A DNA stretch of 64,000 nucleotides from Kitasatospora sp044457565 (GTDB taxonomy: Bacteria; Actinomycetota; Actinomycetes; Streptomycetales; Streptomycetaceae): assembly GCF_044457565.1 (NCBI RefSeq), contig NZ_JBITGZ010000025.1:42038-106037 (forward strand), given 5' to 3'. Position 1 is the first letter of the stretch; every line of letters starts with the position of its first letter. Both the position numbers and the translations under genes were made by a program. The notes beneath the pieces are model-generated. The model was not told where the DNA came from. It saw only the letters and a program-made list of their open reading frames with translations, and did no database searches. This document shows, in pieces, positions 25,189 through 33,309 of this stretch.

Positions 25189-25496
25189 TCAGAACCCCGC
25201 CGTCGCCAGCTCCGGCCCGAACGGCGCCGGCAGCACGACCGGCACCCCGGAACGGGTGCGCCCCCCTGCACCCGGGTGCAGCCGTCGGGCCCGGGCTCCG
25301 GGAAGGGCGTGCAGCTCCGCTCCAGCCGGTCCACCAGCGGGAAGAGCGGCGCTCCGCACTCCGCGTACCGCGGCCTCAGGATCCGGTCGTTGTCCGGATT
25401 CGACGGTGACGTCACCTCCACGACCAGCTGGGTGGGGTCCGGTAGCAGCGCGACCTCCACCTTGGCGAGCGGGATGGAAACGACCGCGAGGCTCGA
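25189..25496 (-). pseudogene. Decayed Uma2-family (DUF820) nuclease-like gene
   Basis: One frame encodes VEVALLPDPTQLVVEVTSPS followed by a YAECGAPLFPLVDRLER-like segment. This is the core of Uma2/PD-(D/E)XK-like proteins (VVEVxSPS... YAExGxPxYWLVD). The typical C-terminal end, VVLPAPFGPELATAGF, continues in another frame and stops at 25189, so a frameshift separates the two, near 25255-25280. The N-terminal third and any start codon are missing, and the fragment begins at the stop of the HxlR gene. Uma2 genes are abundant in Streptomyces. This copy looks truncated and frameshifted. Confidence 0.6.
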
Positions 25497-26033
25497 TCAA
25501 CTACCGTGGGCCCCCTGCGCCATCGGGCCTTCGCGCTCCCAGCCGGGGCTGTGGATCTCCAGCGCCAGGTCGCCGCTGTGCCCCTCCTGGCCGCAGGTAC
25601 GGCAGGTCCAGGCCGGCTCGAAGGGGTGCGGGTCGTGGCCGGCCGGGCTGTGGCGGACGGTGACCGGGGGCTCGGGGAGCAGCCAGCGATCGCCCCAGGT
25701 GAGCAGGGACTGGATGACCGGCGCGAGGTCGCGGCCGGCCTCCGTGAGGTGGTACTCGAACCGCGGGGGCCGCTCGCTGTAGGCGCGGCGCTCGATGACG
25801 CCGGCCTCCTCCAGGGCGCGCAGCCGGGCGGTGAGGCGATCGCGCGGTGCGCCGGTGTTGCGGGCGATCCGGTCGAAGCGGTGATTGCCGTAGAAGATCT
25901 CGCGCACCGCGAGCAGGGCCCACTTCTCGCCGAGGATCTGCAGCGCGGCGGCAATGGAGCACGGGCGGCCGGGGATCGCCGGGATCGCGGCCGCGGGGGC
26001 CGTGGGGATGCTTTCGGGCGTGCGGGAGGTCAC
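25497..26033 (-). CDS. HxlR-family winged-helix transcriptional regulator
   Basis: A protein of 178 aa from GTG 26033. The HxlR domain (about residues 20-110) reads CSIAAALQILGEKWALLAVREIFYGNHRFDRIARNTGAPRDRLTARLRALEEAGVIERR, with the invariant Cys near position 20 and the wing ERPPRFEYHLTEAGRDL. The C-terminal part has a CxxC pair (TCRTCGQEGH) that could bind metal. A longer product from ATG 26096 is possible, but it would overlap the divergent MFS start. It is divergent from an MFS exporter only about 60 bp away and very likely regulates it. Confidence 0.85.
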   Translation of the reverse strand: MTSRTPESIPTAPAAAIPAIPGRPCSIAAALQILGEKWALLAVREIFYGNHRFDRIARNTGAPRDRLTARLRALEEAGVIERRAYSERPPRFEYHLTEAGRDLAPVIQSLLTWGDRWLLPEPPVTVRHSPAGHDPHPFEPAWTCRTCGQEGHSGDLALEIHSPGWEREGPMAQGAHGS

Positions 26034-26056
26034 ACCGGCCAGGATGTCACAGTGGG

Positions 26057-26094
26057 TTGCGTTTTCAAACTCAGGACCGCTACCTTCCCATGTC
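26057..26094 (+). promoter_or_regulatory. Promoter for leaderless MFS gene, with HxlR-type operator
   Basis: TTGCGT (26057-26062) and TACCTT (26081-26086) are spaced by 18 nt, and the -10 ends 8 nt before ATG 26095, so the transcript would be leaderless. The AT-rich word ttgcgttttcaaac (26057-26070) stands out in this GC-rich DNA, overlaps the -35 element and faces both genes. It is a likely operator for the adjacent HxlR regulator. Confidence 0.5.
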
Positions 26095-27540
26095 ATGCAG
26101 ATAGTTGGAAATCCAAACCCACTGGCATCCGCGACTCCCCCGGCGCCCGCGGCCCACCGCGCCGTCCTGCTCGTGGTGGCCGCCGCGGTATTCGTCTCCA
26201 ACCTGGACCTGTTCATCGCCAACGTCGCGCTGCCCGCGATGAACGGCTACTTCGGCGGCAGCACCCTCGCCTCGCTCTCCTGGGTGCTGAACGGCTACGC
26301 GATCATCTTCGCCGCGCTCCTCGTCCCCGCCGGCCGACTGGCCGACCGGGTCGGACACCGCACCGCCTTCCTCGCCGGCCTCGCCACCTTCACCCTCGCC
26401 TCCGCGCTCTGCGCCCTCGCGCCCGGCGTCGGCTGGCTGGTCGCCGCCCGGCTGATCCAGGCCGCGGGCGCGGCACTGCTGATGCCCACCTCGCTCGCCC
26501 TGCTGCTGGACGCCACCGAACCGGCCCGCCGCCCCGCCGCAGTCCGGGCCTGGGCGTCCCTCGGCGGGATCGCCGCCGGACTCGGCCCGGTACTCGGCGG
26601 GCTGCTGGTGGAACTCGACTGGCGCTGGGTCTTCCTGGTCAACCTTCCGGTCGGGGCTGCCGCGCTGCTGGCCGGCCCCCGGGTGCTGCCCGCGGTCCGC
26701 GGCCGCGACGCCGGCCCGCTGCCCGACCTGCTCGGCGCCGTCCTGCTGACCGCCGCCATCGCCGCCCTCGCCGTAGGGCTGGTCAAGGCCGAGGCCTGGG
26801 GCTGGGACTCGGCCCGGGTGATCGGCAGCCTGCTCGCCGCAGCCCTGCTGACCTGCGGATTCCTGCTCCGCTCGGCCCGTCACCCGGCGCCCGTCGTGGA
26901 ACTCCCGCTACTGCGGGTGCCCACCTTCGCCGCCGCCAACGCCGCCGCGCTGCTCTTCACCGCCGCCTTCGCCGGGATGCTGCTGACCTCCGTGCTCTGG
27001 TGCCAGCAGGTCTGGGGGTACTCCGCGCTGCGTACGGGGTTCGCCATCGCCCCGGGGCCGCTGCTCGTCCCGCCGGTCGCCCTGGCGACCGGCGGGCTGC
27101 TGCGCCGGCTCGGCCACGGACGGCTCGCCGCCCTCGGCACCCTGCTGTTCGCCGGCGGGATCGCCTGGTGGGCCACCGCGATCGGCACCACGCCCGGGTA
27201 CGCGGCCGGACTGCTGCCCGGCATGCTGCTCACCGGCCTCGGCGTCGGCCTCACGCTGCCGACCCTGATCGGCGCTTCGGCGGCGGCCCTGCCGCCCACC
27301 CGGTTCGCCACCGGCTCGGCGGTCACCTCGATGGCCCGCCAGATCGGCGCGGTGGTCGGTGTGGCCGTGGTGGTGAGTGTGCTCGGCAGCCCCCGCAGCG
27401 CCGAGGCCTCGCTGGACGCCTTCCGCCGGGGCTGGGCCACCGTCGTGGCGGCGGCACTGCTGGCCACCTGCGCCGCCGCGGTGCTGGCCGTCGCCCAGCG
27501 GCGGGCGGCGGAGCGGACGACGGAGCGGGCGACGGACTGA
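26095..27540 (+). CDS. MFS drug-efflux transporter, DHA2 family
   Basis: A protein of 481 aa starting MQIVGNPNPLASATPP. Repeated long hydrophobic helices run through the whole length, compatible with the 14-helix DHA2 family. Motif A-like LVPAGRLADRVGHRTAF lies between helices 2 and 3. The motif C-like SLGGIAAGLGPVLGGLLVE of antiporters follows, and the first helix has the family's FVSNLDLFIANVALPAM pattern. It probably exports a small toxic compound by proton antiport. The substrate is unknown. It is controlled by the divergent HxlR regulator (inferred). The start is fixed by the near-adjacent -10 element; the upstream frame extension overlaps the regulator. Confidence 0.9.
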   Translation: MQIVGNPNPLASATPPAPAAHRAVLLVVAAAVFVSNLDLFIANVALPAMNGYFGGSTLASLSWVLNGYAIIFAALLVPAGRLADRVGHRTAFLAGLATFTLASALCALAPGVGWLVAARLIQAAGAALLMPTSLALLLDATEPARRPAAVRAWASLGGIAAGLGPVLGGLLVELDWRWVFLVNLPVGAAALLAGPRVLPAVRGRDAGPLPDLLGAVLLTAAIAALAVGLVKAEAWGWDSARVIGSLLAAALLTCGFLLRSARHPAPVVELPLLRVPTFAAANAAALLFTAAFAGMLLTSVLWCQQVWGYSALRTGFAIAPGPLLVPPVALATGGLLRRLGHGRLAALGTLLFAGGIAWWATAIGTTPGYAAGLLPGMLLTGLGVGLTLPTLIGASAAALPPTRFATGSAVTSMARQIGAVVGVAVVVSVLGSPRSAEASLDAFRRGWATVVAAALLATCAAAVLAVAQRRAAERTTERATD

Positions 27541-27581
27541 GCCCTGGCGCAGCGCCCGCGCCGCAGTCCCGGACGTACCGA

Positions 27582-27612
27582 GGCCCCTCCCGGAGAATGA
27601 CCGGGAGGGGCC
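27582..27612. terminator. 12-bp hairpin between convergent MFS and TPM-protein genes
   Basis: GGCCCCTCCCGG (27582-27593) pairs perfectly with CCGGGAGGGGCC (27601-27612) around agaatga. It lies 42 nt after the MFS stop and 45 nt after the stop of the opposing gene. Confidence 0.65.
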
Positions 27613-27656
27613 GCGCAGCAGCCGGGCCGTGCAGCGGCCTTCAGCAGCCGGGCCGG

Positions 27657-29003
27657 TCAGAAGCCGCCGAAGTCGCCGCCACCGCCGAAGTCACCACCGC
27701 CACCGCCGTCGAACCCGCCGAAGTCACCGGCGTTGTAGTCCCCACCCGAGTAGTCGCCGCCGCTGTAGTCGCCACCGAGGTCACCGGGCGAGTCGGCGTA
27801 GGCGTTGCCCGCCCCCATCATCGAACCGAGCATGGTGCCCACCAGCAGCCCCGGCAGCAGCCCGCCGCCGTACCCGCCGAAGTAGCCGCCCGCCCACGGC
27901 CCGTACGCCGGGCCCGCGTTCCAGTACGGCTGCGGGCCGTACTGGGTGGGCACGGTGCGGATGTCCGGCTCACGGCCCGACGCCAGCCGGGCCGCGTCCA
28001 GCGCGCAGACCGGGACGGTACGCGTGGCTCCACCCGCCGGCGCCCAGTCGCCGTCCTGCACGGACGGGCCGTGCCGGGGGTCGAAGAAGCACGGCGGGCG
28101 ACGCTCCGGCAGTGGCCGCTTCTCGCGCCGGGCCGCCAGGGTCGCCAGCGAGAACCGGCCGTCCTCCAGCGCCTGTGTGACGGGCCTGACGTCCTCCGGC
28201 CCCTTTGCCGCGTCCATCGTCCGCTTGGCCTGCTCGTACGAGTCCAGGGCCTGCGCGTAGTCGGTCCGCTGGTCGTCGTCCGCGTCGCCGGCACCGGGGT
28301 TGAAGTCCAGGCGGTCGAGCTCCTCGCCGAAGGCCGTGATGTCCTCGTCGACGACCCGGCGCAGCTGCTCCAGGTCGGCCCTGCGCTGCGCCTCCTTGCG
28401 CTTCCTGGCCCGGCGGAAGAGCAGGAACACACCCGTCCCGGCGAGCGCCAGCAGCGCGATCGGTACGACGATCGCCGCGACGCCCACGCCGCCGGCGTCC
28501 GAGCTCACGCCATGGCCCTTGACCTGCGGCGCGGCCTGGTCGACGAAGTCGTTCAGGGTGCCGTTGACGTCGTTCGGGTGCGAGCGCAGGGCCGCTCCGG
28601 CGATCCGCTCGCCGGTGCCCGCCGGCAGCGCCGCCTTGTCCGAGCGGGCCTGGAACTGGTCACCGCGCCAGACCGCGTACGTACCGACCACGCCGACCTT
28701 GGTCCGCAGGTCCTGGAAGACGGTGTTCGCCGCGTACTCGGGGGTCGCGGGCACGACCGCCACGAAGATCGGCTTGTCGGCGGCCTTGATCTTCGCGCTC
28801 AGGGCGGCGGCCTGATCCGGGCCGAACTGCCCCTCCATCGCCGGGTCGACGTACACCTGGCCCTGCTTCAGGGCGGTCGCGGCGGCGTCCAGCCCGCTCG
28901 CCGCCGAGGCCGCCGGGGCCATCAGCAGGAGCAGCAGCCCGAGCAGCGCCGCCACGAGGGCGAGCGGCCCGGCGGCAGGGGAACGACGAGCAAGGGATCT
29001 CAT
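27657..29003 (-). CDS. TPM-domain-like secreted/membrane protein with Gly-rich C-terminus
   Basis: A protein of 448 aa starting at ATG 29003. Residues 1-35 are a signal peptide (RSLARRSPAAGPLALVAALLGLLLLLMAPAASA). The extracytoplasmic part to about residue 180 resembles a TPM-like domain (VYVDPAMEGQFGPDQAAALSAKI... PIFVAVVPATPEY). A transmembrane helix (about 183-205, GVAAIVVPIALLALAGTGVFLLF) leads to a Lys/Arg-rich cytoplasmic coiled-coil region. The C-terminus is Gly/Tyr/Asp-rich with repeats of GGDYSGGDY and GGGGDFGG. Such proteins occur singly in actinomycetes; the role is unknown. It is divergent from the DMT-type gene across a repeat-containing region. Confidence 0.7.
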   Translation of the reverse strand: MRSLARRSPAAGPLALVAALLGLLLLLMAPAASAASGLDAAATALKQGQVYVDPAMEGQFGPDQAAALSAKIKAADKPIFVAVVPATPEYAANTVFQDLRTKVGVVGTYAVWRGDQFQARSDKAALPAGTGERIAGAALRSHPNDVNGTLNDFVDQAAPQVKGHGVSSDAGGVGVAAIVVPIALLALAGTGVFLLFRRARKRKEAQRRADLEQLRRVVDEDITAFGEELDRLDFNPGAGDADDDQRTDYAQALDSYEQAKRTMDAAKGPEDVRPVTQALEDGRFSLATLAARREKRPLPERRPPCFFDPRHGPSVQDGDWAPAGGATRTVPVCALDAARLASGREPDIRTVPTQYGPQPYWNAGPAYGPWAGGYFGGYGGGLLPGLLVGTMLGSMMGAGNAYADSPGDLGGDYSGGDYSGGDYNAGDFGGFDGGGGGDFGGGGDFGGF

Positions 29004-29438
29004 GGCATCGACGCTACATCTCCCGGCCGCACCCCACGGCATCGGTGCGCCCGGAGCGACCCCCGCCGTTCGCGGGGGTGCCCGGCCCTCCCACAGAATG
29101 ACCTTGCCCTGGCGGCCCGTGATCGCACCCGGTAACGGGAACCCCAGCCACGCGCCGCACGTCTGTCGCGCTGGGCGGACGGACACGGCCGACCGGCAGG
29201 GCGGCTGATCACCGGCCTCCGGCGACGGCCGCGAGCACCGCGCGGCGCCGAGCAGTGCCCGGATGCCTGCGCGGGTTCCTGTCCGGGTGCCTGCCCGGGT
29301 GCCTGCCCGGCGGCGACCGCCGGCGGTCGCCGCCTCGCGAGCAGGCATAGTGGTGCCTGCTGCTCGCCGTCCCTCCCCGCCCGTGCGCGACCCTTCCCTC
29401 CCGCGTTCGTTCCAGCGCCCTCCCGATCGGAGCATTTG
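29004..29438. other. Divergent intergenic region with repeats
   Basis: 435 nt between the TPM-protein gene and the DMT-type gene. It holds a 12-bp tandem array, a 26-bp palindrome and several TGCCTGC words (listed separately), and must hold both promoters. No gene is supported. The ribosome site of the plus-strand gene, GGAG, lies at 29429-29432. Confidence 0.45.
29260..29360. repeat. Four 12-bp tandem repeats plus palindrome and TGCCTGC motifs
   Basis: Four 12-bp units run head to tail at 29260-29307: CGGATGCCTGCG, CGGGTTCCTGTC, CGGGTGCCTGCC, CGGGTGCCTGCC. A perfect 26-bp palindrome (arms GGCGGCGACCGC) follows at 29309-29334. An inverted pair, GCAGGCA (29341-29347) and TGCCTGC (29354-29360), follows that. 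The word TGCCTGC occurs at 29264, 29288, 29300 and 29354, and inverted at 29341, about 80-175 nt before the plus-strand gene. Confidence 0.7.
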
Positions 29439-30359
29439 GTGATCATCGGCCTCGTCACCGCTGTCGCAGCCTCGGCCTGCTACGGCACCGGCTCGGTTCT
29501 CCAGGCGGTCGGCTCCCGCCGATCGGCCCGGGAGGAGGCTGCTGCCCGCGGCCGCGAGGCCGGGATCACCGAGCACGGCGGACCGAGCCTTTCCTCCACC
29601 GCCAAGGCCGCTGTGACCTGGGAGTTCATCCTCGGGACGGTGCTCGACTTCATCGGCTTCGGGCTGGGCGCACTGGCCGCGCGGCTGCTCCCGCTGTTCC
29701 TCTCCCAGACGATCATCAGCGCCAACCTGGTGATCACCGCGGTGCTGAGCATCAAGCTGCTCAGCATCCGGCTCAAGCGCCCGGAGTGGGCGTCGATCGC
29801 CGTGCTCTGCGCGGCGCTGGTCCTGCTCGCGGTCGCCGCAGGACCGGAGGGCGGCCACTACGCGTCGCGGTCCTTCCACTGGTGGCTGCTGGGCATCACG
29901 CTGGTCGTGATCGTCGGCGGCAGCCTGCTGGTCCGGCGGATGGGCGCGAACGGCGCCATCGTGGCCGGTCTGCTCTCCGGCCTCGGGTTCGGCGCCCTCG
30001 GCGTCGGCGTCCGCATCCTCGACGGTGTGGACCCCTTCGACCTCGGCCAGCTGCTCTCCGACCCGGCGCTGTACGCGATCCTGGTCGGCGGCATCGGCGG
30101 TATGTACGTGCACACGGTCGCGCTGCAGATCGGCTCGGTGAACGGCGCCACCGCCGCGCTGGTGGTCGGCGAGACGGTCCTCCCCGGTGTGGTCGGCGTC
30201 CTGTGGCTCGGTGACTCCTCCAAGCCCGGCCTCGCCTGGCTCGGCGTCGTCGGCTTCGTCCTGGCCGTGGTCTCCGCCGTCGGCGTCGCGTACTTCGGGC
30301 AGGCCGAACAGGACATCGTCCAGGAGGAGCCGCGCCGCGACGAGGTCGGCAAGCGCTAG
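29439..30359 (+). CDS. DMT-superfamily integral membrane protein (NIPA-like)
   Basis: A protein of 306 aa starting at GTG 29439 with GGAG 6 nt upstream; a TTG one codon earlier is too close to the ribosome site. It has about nine to ten hydrophobic helices in the two-repeat EamA/DMT layout (GLVTAVAASACYGTGSVLQAVG, LVITAVLSIKLLSIRL, LLGITLVVIVGGSLLV, LVVGETVLPGVVGVLWLG). The N-terminal helix and the VNGATAALVVGETVLP segment resemble the NIPA-like Mg transporter branch. The substrate is not established. A conserved neighbour of mutM in streptomycetes, as I recall. Confidence 0.75.
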   Translation: MIIGLVTAVAASACYGTGSVLQAVGSRRSAREEAAARGREAGITEHGGPSLSSTAKAAVTWEFILGTVLDFIGFGLGALAARLLPLFLSQTIISANLVITAVLSIKLLSIRLKRPEWASIAVLCAALVLLAVAAGPEGGHYASRSFHWWLLGITLVVIVGGSLLVRRMGANGAIVAGLLSGLGFGALGVGVRILDGVDPFDLGQLLSDPALYAILVGGIGGMYVHTVALQIGSVNGATAALVVGETVLPGVVGVLWLGDSSKPGLAWLGVVGFVLAVVSAVGVAYFGQAEQDIVQEEPRRDEVGKR

Positions 30360-30437
30360 CGCGGCCGGTCCCGGGCCCGCGCCGCGGGGCGGGGCGGGCC
30401 GCCGCAGGGCGGGGCGCCGGCCGGGTGTGGCAGCGCG

Positions 30438-31301
30438 CTACCGCTCGCGCGGTACCCGCTGGCAGCGGGGGCAGAAGTAGCTGGAGCGGTTCATCCAGGC
30501 GGCGCGGCGGACCGGGGTGCCGCAGCGGCGGCAGGGTTCGCCCTCGCGGCCGTAGGCGTCCAGGTCGCGGGAGAAGTAGCCGCTCTCGCCGTTCACGTTG
30601 ACGTACAGGCTGTCGAAGCTGGTGCCGCCGACCGCGAGGGCCGCGGTCATCACCTCGCGTGCGCTCGCCAGCAGGAGCGCGGCCTGCGGGCGGGTGAGGT
30701 TCGCGGTGGGGCGGTCGTAGTGCAGCCGGGAGCGCCAGAGCGCCTCATCGGCGTAGATGTTGCCGACACCGCTGATCAGGGTCTGGTCGAGCAGCGCCCG
30801 CTTGACGGTGGTGCGCTTGGCCCGCAGGGCGGTGAGGAAGGCGGCGTCGTCGAAGCGCGGGTCGAGCGGGTCGCGGGCGATGTGCGCGATGGAGACCGGG
30901 GTGGCCTCGGGATCGCCGTCCTCGGCCTCCTCCACGGCGAGGCCGCCGAAGGTGCGCTGGTCGACGAAGCGGAGTTCGCGTCCGCCGTCGCTGAAGCGCA
31001 GGCGGACCCGCAGGTGGATCTCGTCCGGCACGACCGGGTCCTGGACGAGGAGTTGGCCGCTCATACCGAGGTGGCCGATCAGCGAGAACCCCGAGTCGGC
31101 CAGCGGCACCCAGAGGTACTTGCCGCGCCGCTGGGCCTCGCCGAAGGTCGCACCGGTGAGCCTGGCGGTGAAGTCGGCGGCGCCGGCGGCCTGACGGCGG
31201 ACGGCGCGGGGGTGGAGCACCTGAACGTCGGAGACCGTCCGGCCGGCGACCCAGTTCGCGAGCCCGCGCCGGACGACCTCTACCTCGGGGAGTTCGGGCA
31301 C
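30438..31301 (-). CDS. mutM: Formamidopyrimidine-DNA glycosylase
   Basis: A protein of 287 aa starting at GTG 31301 (PELPEVEVVRRGL after the initiator). It removes 8-oxoguanine and formamidopyrimidines. Pro2 is the Schiff-base nucleophile and Glu3 the catalytic acid. RRGKYLWV provides the DNA-binding lysine, and the C-terminal zinc finger CRRC...CPRC is intact. GGAGG lies 9 nt upstream. It is the last gene of the unit YceD-rpmF-rnc-mutM, 87 nt after rnc. A long upstream in-frame extension is possible but lacks the required N-terminal proline, which decides the start. Confidence 0.95.
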   Translation of the reverse strand: MPELPEVEVVRRGLANWVAGRTVSDVQVLHPRAVRRQAAGAADFTARLTGATFGEAQRRGKYLWVPLADSGFSLIGHLGMSGQLLVQDPVVPDEIHLRVRLRFSDGGRELRFVDQRTFGGLAVEEAEDGDPEATPVSIAHIARDPLDPRFDDAAFLTALRAKRTTVKRALLDQTLISGVGNIYADEALWRSRLHYDRPTANLTRPQAALLLASAREVMTAALAVGGTSFDSLYVNVNGESGYFSRDLDAYGREGEPCRRCGTPVRRAAWMNRSSYFCPRCQRVPRER

Positions 31302-31388
31302 TTCGACAAGCCTCCGGCACACAGGGGTTGGGAGCAGGAAGGCTACTCCGTCCGCCGGGCGCACGGGCCCGGACCGGACGAAGCGGGA

Positions 31389-32168
31389 TCAGGCGGAGCC
31401 GCCGCCGCGCGGGCTGTCGGCGTACTTCTCCTTGATCGCGCGCCAGGCGCTCTCCGCGGCCTTCTGCTCGGCTTCCTTCTTCGAGCGGCCGACGCCGCTG
31501 CCGAAGTCCTCGCCGGCCACCCGGGCCGCGGCGGTGAAGGTCTTCTCGTGGTCCGGTCCGGACTCCTCGACCACGTACTCGGGAACTCCGATGCCCGCCG
31601 AGGCGGTGAGCTCCTGAAGGCTGGTCTTCCAGTCCAGGCCGGCGCCGAGCTGAGAGGATTCCTCGATCAGCGGGTCGAACAGCCGGTGGACGAAGTCGGT
31701 TGCCGCGTCCAGGCCCTGGTCCAGGTAGACGGCGCCGATCACGGCTTCGACGGTGTCGGCGAGGATCGACGACTTGTCGCGTCCGCCGGTCCCCTCCTCG
31801 CCCTTGCCGAGCCGGATGAAGGTGCCGAGCTCAAGGCCACGGCCCACGTCGGCGAGCGCGCGGGAGTTGACCACCGCGGCGCGCAGCTTGGCGAGCGTGC
31901 CCTCGGGGACGTCCGGGTGGACGCGGTAGAGGGTGTCGGTCACCACCAGGCCCAGCACCGAGTCGCCGAGGAACTCCAGGCGCTCGTTGGTGGGCAGCCC
32001 GCCGTTCTCGTACGCGAACGAGCGGTGGGTCAGGGCACGTACCAGAAGGGCGCGCTCGAGTGTGTACCCGAGGCGCCCTTCCAGGACGTCGTATTCGGTC
32101 GAAGCCGGCCCGCCGGCCCTGCTTCCGTTGGTGGAAGCCGACTTGCGGGAGGAGTTTCCGTCCGACAT
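31389..32168 (-). CDS. rnc: Ribonuclease III
   Basis: A protein of 259 aa. It cleaves double-stranded RNA in rRNA precursors and regulatory RNAs; in Streptomyces it also affects antibiotic production (AbsB). The signature NERLEFLGDSVLG holds the catalytic acidic residues, with the second acidic site in DTVEAVIGAVYLD. The dsRNA-binding domain covers about residues 175-250 (DWKTSLQELTASAG... GVGRSKKEAEQKAAESAW). A Ser/Lys-rich 25-residue N-terminal extension precedes the catalytic domain. It lies 20 nt downstream of rpmF. Confidence 0.95.
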   Translation of the reverse strand: MSDGNSSRKSASTNGSRAGGPASTEYDVLEGRLGYTLERALLVRALTHRSFAYENGGLPTNERLEFLGDSVLGLVVTDTLYRVHPDVPEGTLAKLRAAVVNSRALADVGRGLELGTFIRLGKGEEGTGGRDKSSILADTVEAVIGAVYLDQGLDAATDFVHRLFDPLIEESSQLGAGLDWKTSLQELTASAGIGVPEYVVEESGPDHEKTFTAAARVAGEDFGSGVGRSKKEAEQKAAESAWRAIKEKYADSPRGGGSA

Positions 32169-32188
32169 CGATCCGTACACCCCGCCGA

Positions 32189-32362
32189 TCAGACCGAGAG
32201 GACCTGGCGACGGTTGTACGTGCCGCAGCTCGGGCACGCGGTGTGGCCGAGCTTCGGCTCGTGGCAGCGGTCGCACGCCACGAGGGCCGGAACGACGGCC
32301 TTCCAGTTGGAACGGCGGTGGCGCGTGTTGCTGCGCGACATCTTCCGCTTCGGAACAGCCAC
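32189..32362 (-). CDS. rpmF: 50S ribosomal protein L32
   Basis: A protein of 57 aa starting at GTG 32362 (AVPKRKMSRSNTRHRRSNWKA) with AGGAGA 7 nt upstream. The zinc-ribbon pattern CDRC...CPSC is intact, so this is the zinc-binding (C+) form. It begins 2 nt after the stop of the YceD gene, the universal YceD-rpmF arrangement. Confidence 0.95.
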   Translation of the reverse strand: MAVPKRKMSRSNTRHRRSNWKAVVPALVACDRCHEPKLGHTACPSCGTYNRRQVLSV

Positions 32363-32364
32363 GG

Positions 32365-33009
32365 CTACTTCTCCTGGTTCTCGGCGGCACCCTCACGGGT
32401 GTCGCTGTTCTTGATTCCGTCACCCTCGTCGCCGGGGGCGGCGGAGAGTCCCTGCAGAGCCGCCCACCGGGGGTCGGCGGCCTCGTGGTGGTGCGTCGGG
32501 TCGTCGCTCAGGCGCGCTCCGCATTCGGAGCACAGGCCCAGGCAGTCTTCCTGGCACACCGGCTGCAACGGCAGTGCGAGCACCACCGCGTCACGCAGCA
32601 CCGGCTGCAGGTCGAAGTAATCGCCCTCCAGCCGGTAAGTCTCTTCGTCCGAGTCCTCGTCGAGCTCCTCGGCACCGGCCGTCCGGGCGCGGTGACGCTC
32701 GTCGGACTCCGGGTAGTAGAACAGCTCCTGGAAGTCCACGTCGATTTCGTCCTCGACGGGCTCCAGGCAGCGTACGCACTCGCCCTCGACGCGGGCCTCG
32801 GCGGTGCCCGTCACGAGCACGCCCTCGACCACCGACTCCAGGCGGAGTTCGAGCTTGATCTCGCTCTTCTCCGGTACGCCGATCACATCGATGATGCCCA
32901 GGCCCTCGGGGGCCTCCAGGGTGCGGACGACCTTGCGCAGCGATCCGGGGCGACGGCCGAGCTCGTGCGTGTCGAACACGAGGGGGTCGCGGTGGTCGAG
33001 GCGGTTCAA
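32365..33009 (-). CDS. YceD/DUF177 protein, 23S rRNA accumulation factor
   Basis: A protein of 214 aa read from TTG 33009 (LNRLDHRDPLVFDTHELGRRPG), with AGGA 5 nt upstream. YceD proteins support 23S rRNA accumulation and ribosome assembly in bacteria and plastids. The family core is visible: LVFDTHELGRRPGSL, LRLESVVEGVLVTGTAEARVEGECVRCLEP, and the C-terminal CQEDCLGLCSECG. Four cysteines near the C-terminus, plus CVRC in the middle, suggest metal binding. It is translationally linked to rpmF (2 nt apart). The start is the weakest point: TTG was chosen from family length, and upstream in-frame residues do not look conserved. Confidence 0.85.
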   Translation of the reverse strand: MNRLDHRDPLVFDTHELGRRPGSLRKVVRTLEAPEGLGIIDVIGVPEKSEIKLELRLESVVEGVLVTGTAEARVEGECVRCLEPVEDEIDVDFQELFYYPESDERHRARTAGAEELDEDSDEETYRLEGDYFDLQPVLRDAVVLALPLQPVCQEDCLGLCSECGARLSDDPTHHHEAADPRWAALQGLSAAPGDEGDGIKNSDTREGAAENQEK

Positions 33010-33309
33010 GGTGTCCTGACTTCCTGAGGCGGCACGCGTGCCTGCGTGGCGCGGGTGATTCGTACGATGTGCGGCGCTACGTATCGTGGCGATGCGCGGG
33101 CAGCCGGACAGCACCGGCGCGGAAAGGCCGGAGTGGTCAGACTACCGGAGAGTCCGGCCAGGCCCAACTTCGATGGCCCGCACCCGGCTCCCGGACCGCC
33201 GCGGGCAAGCCCCGGAGCAACCCCGGACCAGCTCCGGAACGACCCCGGAACGGCCCGGCGCAGCCGCGCGGCAGCCCGCGGGCCGCCTCGGGGCGGCCCA
33301 CTGACGCCC
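33010..33309. other. Gene-free region upstream of the YceD-rpmF-rnc-mutM operon
   Basis: 300 nt with no supported gene. It should hold the operon promoter near 33040-33100, where the DNA is least GC-rich (gtacgatgtgcggcgctacgt). The rest is a Pro/Arg-coding-like GC-rich stretch that is probably non-coding. Low-complexity frames through it are not credible. Confidence 0.3.

Noticed and set aside
29300..29360. A possible CRISPR-like array in the 12-bp repeats near 29.3 kb
   Set aside because: The units are 12 bp, contiguous and without spacers, so they cannot be a CRISPR array.
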